From: Pseudomonadota bacterium
GTDB taxonomy: Bacteria > Myxococcota_A > UBA796 > SXON01
Direction: 5' to 3'
Assembly (NCBI GenBank): GCA_030684355.1
Contig: JAUXTN010000159.1
Span: forward strand, 39,020 to 103,019
Length of the DNA stretch: 64,000 nucleotides
The translations under genes and the position numbers were made by a program. Below the pieces are notes generated by a model that worked only from the letters and a program-made list of their open reading frames with translations, ran no database searches and had not been told where the DNA came from. Below, in pieces: positions 59,211 to 64,000 of the stretch (the first letter of the stretch is position 1; each line of letters opens with the position of its first letter).

Positions 59211-60272
59211 CTACCCCTTCAACCTCTTCAGCAGCTTCTTCGCACCCTCGTGCCTCGGATCCGCCTCCACCGCCGCCTGCGCCTCGCGGAGCGCGTTGGC
59301 GTGCAGGTTGAGGCTCTCGTAGAGCTCGCCGAGCGCGAGGCGGAACGTGATGTTGCGCGGCTCCTTCGTCACGGCCTTGCGGAGGTTGCTGACGGCGCCG
59401 CGGGGATCGTGTTCGTGGGACTTCAAGAGCAGGGCGAGGCGGTAGTAGGCCTGGCCCTCGGGAGGGTCGCACTCGACGGCCTTCAGGTACCAGCCGATGG
59501 CCTCCTTGATGCGCTGGTAGGACTCCTCCTGCTCGGCCTGGGCGATGTACCCCTTCGAGCGGCCTTCGCGCGCGAGGGTCGCCGCCTTGTCGTAGAGGGC
59601 GGCGTAGACCACGTTCTTGGGGTCGAACTTCGTCGCGAGGTAGAAGGCGCTCTCGGCCTTGCTGAAGCGGCCGGCGTCGAAGTCGACCTTGCCGGCGTCG
59701 TGGTAGGCGCGGGCCTTGGTGACCTGCTCGCCGATCTGCTGCCGCACCTTGTCCATCGCCGTTGGCGGCTTCGGGATCGGCGGCGGGGGGTTCACCGGGG
59801 GCGGCGGGCGCGGGCGCGGGGCGGCTTCGTAGACGCGGGTGCCGCCAGGGGAGGTGTCGCCGGCCCGCACGCCGCTGGCGCCGATCTCGGTCAGCGTGAC
59901 GCGGGAGGGAGGCGGGGCGGCGGGGGCCGCGGCGGGCTCGGGGGCGGATGGCGGCGGCGCGGGCGCCTTGGTGTCGACGCCGGATTCGCGGTTGTAGCCC
60001 TGGCGCTTGGTCGGCTCGCGGAGGGTGCGGAAGGCGCGGGTGGCGGCGACGAAGTTTTCTTCGATCGTGGTGCCGCGCTCGCCGGTGTCGCGGGCGTAGA
60101 AGCGATCGGGGTGCCACTGGCGGGCAAGGTCGTAGTAGGCCTGCTCCACTTCTTCGGGGCTCGCCTGGGGCGCGACGCCGAGCATGTCGTAGAGGCTGCC
60201 GGTGGTGCGGGCCTTGGCCAGGGCGTCGATGCGCCTCACCTCGTCGTCGGTCAACGGCCGCCGCTGCGCCAC
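59211..60272 (-). CDS. J-domain protein with TPR repeats
   Basis: 353 aa. The N-terminal J domain (about residues 25-95) has the HPD tripeptide at residues 54-56 (RQWHPDRFYA), the DnaK-stimulating signature. A Pro/Ala-rich linker follows (PAPPPSAPEPAAAPAAPPPS; PRPRPPPPVNPPPP), then TPR-type helical repeats (AKAYHDAGKVDFDAGRFSKA-type units; EAIGWYLKAVECDPPEGQAY; ALGELYESLNLHANALREAQ). It has no zinc-finger or C-terminal DnaJ domain, so it is a specialised (type III) J protein. It recruits DnaK to TPR-bound clients. Combined J+TPR proteins are common in Myxococcota. Confidence 0.88.
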   Translation of the reverse strand: MAQRRPLTDDEVRRIDALAKARTTGSLYDMLGVAPQASPEEVEQAYYDLARQWHPDRFYARDTGERGTTIEENFVAATRAFRTLREPTKRQGYNRESGVDTKAPAPPPSAPEPAAAPAAPPPSRVTLTEIGASGVRAGDTSPGGTRVYEAAPRPRPPPPVNPPPPIPKPPTAMDKVRQQIGEQVTKARAYHDAGKVDFDAGRFSKAESAFYLATKFDPKNVVYAALYDKAATLAREGRSKGYIAQAEQEESYQRIKEAIGWYLKAVECDPPEGQAYYRLALLLKSHEHDPRGAVSNLRKAVTKEPRNITFRLALGELYESLNLHANALREAQAAVEADPRHEGAKKLLKRLKG

Positions 60273-60331
60273 GCGTTCTCTCTCCCGTCCCGAAGGCTAC
60301 CGCGTACCGGGCGGGTCGGCGAGGAGGCGGG

Positions 60332-61234
60332 TCATCGTTCGCTTTCCGCGGCGCCGCGCGCCCGCCGCGCCCGGGGGTGCGCCTTGCGGTGCACCTGGCG
60401 GAGCTGATCGAGCTCGACCTTGGTGTAGCGCTGCGTGGTCGAGAGCGAGGCGTGGCCGAGCATTTCCTGGATGTCGCGGATGTCCGCGCCGCCCGCGAGC
60501 AGGTGGGTGGCGAAGGAATGGCGGAGCGCGTGCGGGTGCACCCCCGCGAGGTCGTTCCGGGCGCCGGCGGCGCGCACGATGTCGTAGAGGCCGCGCGTCG
60601 TGAGCCGCCCGCCCTGCACGTTGCGGAAGAGCGCTCCCTCCACGATGCGCCCCTCGGCGAGCCACGCCCGCACGGCGTCGGTCGCGACCGTCCCGAGCGG
60701 CACCACGCGCGACTTCCGCCCCTTGCCGGAGCGCACCCGCACGACGCCGCCGTCGAGATCCACGTCCGGCACGTCGAGCGCCGCGAGCTCCGACACGCGC
60801 AGCCCGCCGCCGTACATCACCTCCAGGATCGCGAGGTTCCGCACCTCCCGCCAGCCGTCGCTCGCGCGCCCTTCCTCCGCTCCCCAGGGCGCCTCGACGA
60901 CCTTCGTCGCCTCGTCGACCTCGAGCACGCGCGGCAAGGGCCGCTTCACCCGCGGGGTGGCGAGGCGGTCGGCCGGGCTCTCCCCGAGGACGCCTTCGCG
61001 AACGAGCCATCGGTAGAACGTGCGGATCGCGCCAATCCGTTGCTGGAGGCTCGCCGGGGCGGTGGCGCCGTCTGCCAGGTGGGCGCGAAGATCGGCCAGC
61101 GAGGCGGCTTCTGGCGGACGCGGATCCAGCCGGGCGGCGAGCGCGGACACCTCGCGACCGTAGGCGCGCACCGTATGGGGCGAAGCGCCCCGTTCGGCAC
61201 GAAGAAAGGAGAGAAAAGGTCCGACGCGGTCCAT
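60332..61234 (-). CDS. xerC: Tyrosine recombinase XerC/XerD family
   Basis: 300 aa from ATG 61234; a longer frame upstream is the antisense shadow of topA. N-terminal SAM-like core-binding domain (FLSFLRAERGASPHTVRAYG). Catalytic domain with Arg146 (GLRVSEL), Lys171 (GKGRKSRVVPL), His235-x-x-Arg238 (HPHALRHSF), His261 (GHAS) and nucleophile Tyr270 (TTQRYTK). The full set and length match chromosome-dimer resolvases. Next to topA, it fits the common topA-xerC neighbourhood, so a housekeeping XerC is more likely than an element integrase, but XerD is not excluded. Confidence 0.88.
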   Translation of the reverse strand: MDRVGPFLSFLRAERGASPHTVRAYGREVSALAARLDPRPPEAASLADLRAHLADGATAPASLQQRIGAIRTFYRWLVREGVLGESPADRLATPRVKRPLPRVLEVDEATKVVEAPWGAEEGRASDGWREVRNLAILEVMYGGGLRVSELAALDVPDVDLDGGVVRVRSGKGRKSRVVPLGTVATDAVRAWLAEGRIVEGALFRNVQGGRLTTRGLYDIVRAAGARNDLAGVHPHALRHSFATHLLAGGADIRDIQEMLGHASLSTTQRYTKVELDQLRQVHRKAHPRARRARGAAESER

Positions 61235-61333
61235 CACGCGATCTTGTAGCCTCCCCTCGCATCCCGCGCCGCTCCGCTTGCGAGACCGCGCCCGGCCGGT
61301 GTAGTCAGGCACCCCCGGGAAGGTTCCAGGTAC

Positions 61334-64000
61334 ATGCCGAAGCCACTCGTCATCGTCGAGTCCCCCGCGAAGGCGCGGACCATCTCCAAGTTCCTCGGCT
61401 CCGGCTACACCGTCGAAGCCAGCAAGGGACACGTGCGCGACCTGCCCGAGAAGGCCACGGACGTCTCGCCGGAGCACAAGAAGGATGGGTGGACGAAGCT
61501 CGGCGTGAAGGTCAACGAGGACTTCAAGCCGCTCTACGTCATCTCCGCCGACCGCAAAGAGCAGGTGGCCTCCCTGAAGGCCCTCGTGAAGGACGCCTCG
61601 ATCGTCTACCTCGCGACAGACGAGGATCGCGAGGGCGAGAGCATCTCCTGGCACCTGCGCGAGGTCCTCAAGCCCCGCGTGCCGGTCAAGCGCCTGGTCT
61701 TCCACGAGATCACGCTCGACGCGATCAACAAGGCCATCGCCTCGCCGCGCGACATCGACGAGGACCTCGTGCACGCCCAGGAGGCCCGTCGCATCGTCGA
61801 CCGCCTCTACGGCTACGAGGTCAGCCCGCTCCTCTGGCACAAGGTCCGTGGCGGGCTCTCCGCCGGCCGCGTCCAGTCCGTCGCCGTGCGCCTCCTCGTC
61901 GACCGGGAGCGCGCCCGCTGCGCGTTCCGCTCGTCCACCTGGTGGGACGTCGAAGGCAGCTTCGCCGCCCAGACCGGCACCCTCGGGGCCCGCCTCGTCG
62001 AGGTGGGCGGCAAGCGCCTCGCCACCGGCCGCGACTTCGACGAGTCGACCGGCAAGCTCGCCAAGCCCGACGTGCTCCTCCTCGACGAGCCCGCCGCCCG
62101 GGCCCTCGTCGCGCGCCTCGACGGCCGCGCCGGCCGGGTCGACCGGGTCGAAGCGAAGCCGTGGAAGGAGAAGCCGTACCCGCCGTTCACGACGAGTACG
62201 ATGCAGCAAGAGGCGATCCGCAAGTTCCGGTGGAGCGCCAAGCAGACGATGGACGTGGCCCAGCGCCTCTACGAGAGCGGCTGGATCACCTACATGCGTA
62301 CGGACTCCTTCACGCTCTCCGAGCAGGCGATCAACGCGGCGCGCGGCCTGATCCTGCAGCGGTTCGGGAAGGACTACCTGCCCGACGAGAAGCGCATCTA
62401 CAAGACCAAGGTGAAGAACGCGCAGGAGGCCCACGAGGCCATCCGGCCCGCCGGCGAGACCTTCCGCGACGTCGAGGACGCCCAGAAGGAGCTCGGCGAG
62501 CGCGAGGCCCGGCTCTACGAGCTCATCTGGAAGCGCACCGTCGCCTGCCAGATGGCGGACGCGCACGGCAGCCTCACGAGCGTCACCCTCGCCGTCGAGG
62601 ACGCCCGCTTCAACGCGTCCGGCAAGGTCATCAAGTTCCCGGGCTTCCGCCGCGCCTACGTCGAAGGCAGCGACGACCCCGAGGCCGAGCTCGCCGACCA
62701 GGAGCGCCCGCTCCCCGCCCTCGTCGAGGGCGAGCGCGTCGACACCAAGAAGCTCGACGCGAAGGGCCACACCACCCAGCCCCCGGCGCGGCTCACGGAG
62801 GCCACGCTCGTCAAGGAGCTGGAGGCCCGCGGCATCGGCCGGCCGAGCACCTACGCCTCGATCATCGACAAGATCCTGGAGAAGTACGCCTTCAAGCGCG
62901 GCAGCGCGCTGGTCCCCACGTTCGTCGCCTTCGCGGTGACCGAGCTGATGGAGCAGCACCTCGCCGAGCTCGTCGACTACGCGTTCACCGCGCGCATCGA
63001 GGACGACCTCGATCGCGTGGCGCTCGGCAACAAGAACTGGGTCGAGACGCTCCGCGAGTTCTACCTGGGCGACGTCGGCCTCCAGACCCGCCTCGGCCAC
63101 GCCGAGCAGGCGGCCGACCCGCGCAAGGTCTGCACGATCCCCATCGGCAAGCACGAGGGCGTCGACGTCGTCGTCCGCGTCGGCAAGTTCGGCCCGTTCC
63201 TCTCCGCGGGGGACGCCACCGCCGATCTCCCCGAGGATGTCGCCCCCGACGAGGTCACGCTCGCCTACGCGCTCGAGCGCCTCCAGCGCAAGGCGCAGGG
63301 CCCGACCGTGCTCGGGAAGGACGCCAAGGGCCTGTCCATCCTCCTCATGAACGGCCGGTTCGGGCCCTTCGTGCAGCGCGGGGAGATGGCGAAGCCCGTC
63401 GCCCCCGCGACCCCGGTGAAGAAGAGCAAGAAGGCGGCCGCCGCCGCCGCGGAGGAGAAGCCGGAGCGGGCCTCGCTCCTCCCCGGCATGGAGGCCTCGA
63501 CGCTCACGCTGGAGACAGCGCTGCAGCTCCTCTCGCTCCCGCGCAGCCTCGGCCCCGACCCGAAGACCGGCGAGGAGATCAGCGCCGCCAACGGTCGCTA
63601 CGGCCCCTACGTGCGCCGCGGGAAGGAGAGCCGCTCCGTGCCGCCCGGCGTCTCGGTGCTCCAGATCGACGGCGAGGAGGCGTCGAAGCTCTTCGACCAG
63701 CCGGTCCGGCGCGCCCGCAGCGCCATCGAGCCGCTCCGCGTCCTCGGGCCGGACCCCGTCTCCGGCGGCATCATCAACATGATGAAGGGGCGGTTCGGCC
63801 CCTACGTCACGGACGGCACCACCAACGCGTCGCTGCCCCGCGGCGTCGACCCCGACTCGCTCACCCCCGGGGAGGCCGCCGAGCTCCTCGTGAAGCGCCG
63901 CGAGGCCGGCCCGTCGAAGCCCAAGCGCGGCGCCGCCAAGCGTGGCCCGGCCGCGAAGGCCCCCGCCGCCGCGAAGGCCCCCGCCGCCGCCAAGGCCCCC
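61334..64000 (+). CDS. topA: DNA topoisomerase I (3' end outside window)
   Basis: ATG 61334 with gggaagg 9 nt upstream (61318-61324); open to the window end. N-terminal TOPRIM: VIVESPAKA (Glu9) and ATDEDREGE. Type IA core: GRVQSVAVRLL, FTTSTMQQEA, and the catalytic loop ITYMRTDS with Tyr320. Then KVKNAQEAHEAIRP and GRPSTYASI. After the core, instead of Cys4 zinc fingers, there are topoisomerase C-terminal repeats (NGRFGPFVQRGEM; NGRYGPYVRRGKES; KGRFGPYVTDGT) and an Ala/Lys/Pro-rich tail, the form common in several non-enteric phyla. It relaxes negative supercoils. It diverges from the XerC gene, with 99 bp holding both promoters. Confidence 0.97.
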   Translation, partial: MPKPLVIVESPAKARTISKFLGSGYTVEASKGHVRDLPEKATDVSPEHKKDGWTKLGVKVNEDFKPLYVISADRKEQVASLKALVKDASIVYLATDEDREGESISWHLREVLKPRVPVKRLVFHEITLDAINKAIASPRDIDEDLVHAQEARRIVDRLYGYEVSPLLWHKVRGGLSAGRVQSVAVRLLVDRERARCAFRSSTWWDVEGSFAAQTGTLGARLVEVGGKRLATGRDFDESTGKLAKPDVLLLDEPAARALVARLDGRAGRVDRVEAKPWKEKPYPPFTTSTMQQEAIRKFRWSAKQTMDVAQRLYESGWITYMRTDSFTLSEQAINAARGLILQRFGKDYLPDEKRIYKTKVKNAQEAHEAIRPAGETFRDVEDAQKELGEREARLYELIWKRTVACQMADAHGSLTSVTLAVEDARFNASGKVIKFPGFRRAYVEGSDDPEAELADQERPLPALVEGERVDTKKLDAKGHTTQPPARLTEATLVKELEARGIGRPSTYASIIDKILEKYAFKRGSALVPTFVAFAVTELMEQHLAELVDYAFTARIEDDLDRVALGNKNWVETLREFYLGDVGLQTRLGHAEQAADPRKVCTIPIGKHEGVDVVVRVGKFGPFLSAGDATADLPEDVAPDEVTLAYALERLQRKAQGPTVLGKDAKGLSILLMNGRFGPFVQRGEMAKPVAPATPVKKSKKAAAAAAEEKPERASLLPGMEASTLTLETALQLLSLPRSLGPDPKTGEEISAANGRYGPYVRRGKESRSVPPGVSVLQIDGEEASKLFDQPVRRARSAIEPLRVLGPDPVSGGIINMMKGRFGPYVTDGTTNASLPRGVDPDSLTPGEAAELLVKRREAGPSKPKRGAAKRGPAAKAPAAAKAPAAAKAP

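Noticed and set aside
60332..63154. Minus-strand frame that would extend the XerC-like protein to about 940 aa
   Set aside because: The part beyond 61234 is antisense to topA and low-complexity; XerC has normal length from ATG 61234.

Overview
This 64 kb window is very GC-rich (about 70% by eye) and most likely comes from an uncultured Myxococcota-like bacterium. The evidence is the codon bias, lipoproteins with Thr/Glu/Gly/Asp-rich linkers, an Rhs polymorphic toxin and a J-domain/TPR protein. The taxonomic call is an inference from style, not from a marker tree. Chromosomal genes lie at both ends, with a mosaic mobile island of about 41 kb between them.

Left flank (1-14.3 kb). A 5'-truncated Rhs/YD-repeat toxin gene with a GIY-YIG-like tip is followed at once by a small presumed immunity gene. 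Next comes a 3' fragment of recD. Its frame runs straight into the end of a four-gene Wadjet-type plasmid-defence operon (jetA, jetB, jetC, jetD; 12785 to 5493, minus strand), in which every junction is a 4-nt ATGA overlap. A secreted cysteine-rich lipoprotein and a degraded stretch follow.

Island (about 14.36-56.0 kb). The left edge looks like the 3' end of a tRNA followed by a rho-independent terminator, both on the minus strand. The right edge is the 3' end of an intact tRNA-Glu. In order, the island holds: an unknown three-gene operon (14.6-16.7 kb); a small serine resolvase; a GHKL ATPase that also has an HELTH zinc-protease motif; a C5 cytosine methyltransferase; a C39-like cysteine protease; a lysozyme-like protein; a giant adenine methylase-helicase; and a tightly packed series of small secreted, membrane and beta-rich proteins (28.1-35.8 kb) that resembles a virion module but has no terminase, portal or tail genes. 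A divergent control region at 35.97-36.3 kb carries helically phased CGCGGT repeats. Beyond it are three plus-strand genes, a winged-helix protein and a P4/D5-type primase-helicase. The 42.2-53.3 kb segment is a defence operon: a PD-(D/E)XK protein, a type III-like methylase and restriction helicase, two unknown proteins and a QueC-like (QatC-like) ATPase, almost all overlapping or abutting. A Panacea (DUF4065) antitoxin/toxin pair and a large serine recombinase complete the island. The two serine recombinase genes share a 21/22-bp upstream sequence in opposite orientations, so the 36.7 kb between them is bracketed by inverted copies.

Right flank (56.0-64 kb). It holds tRNA-Glu(TTC), tRNA-Lys(TTT), purA, a roughly 1.7 kb non-coding tract with a degenerate hexamer repeat and four 51-bp hairpin repeats, a J-domain/TPR protein, a XerC/D-type recombinase and divergent topA, which runs off the window.

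The most likely candidates for something undescribed are: the restriction-modification plus QueC-like operon; the virion-like module with its phased-repeat control region; the GHKL-HELTH protein; and the three-gene cassette at the island's left edge.
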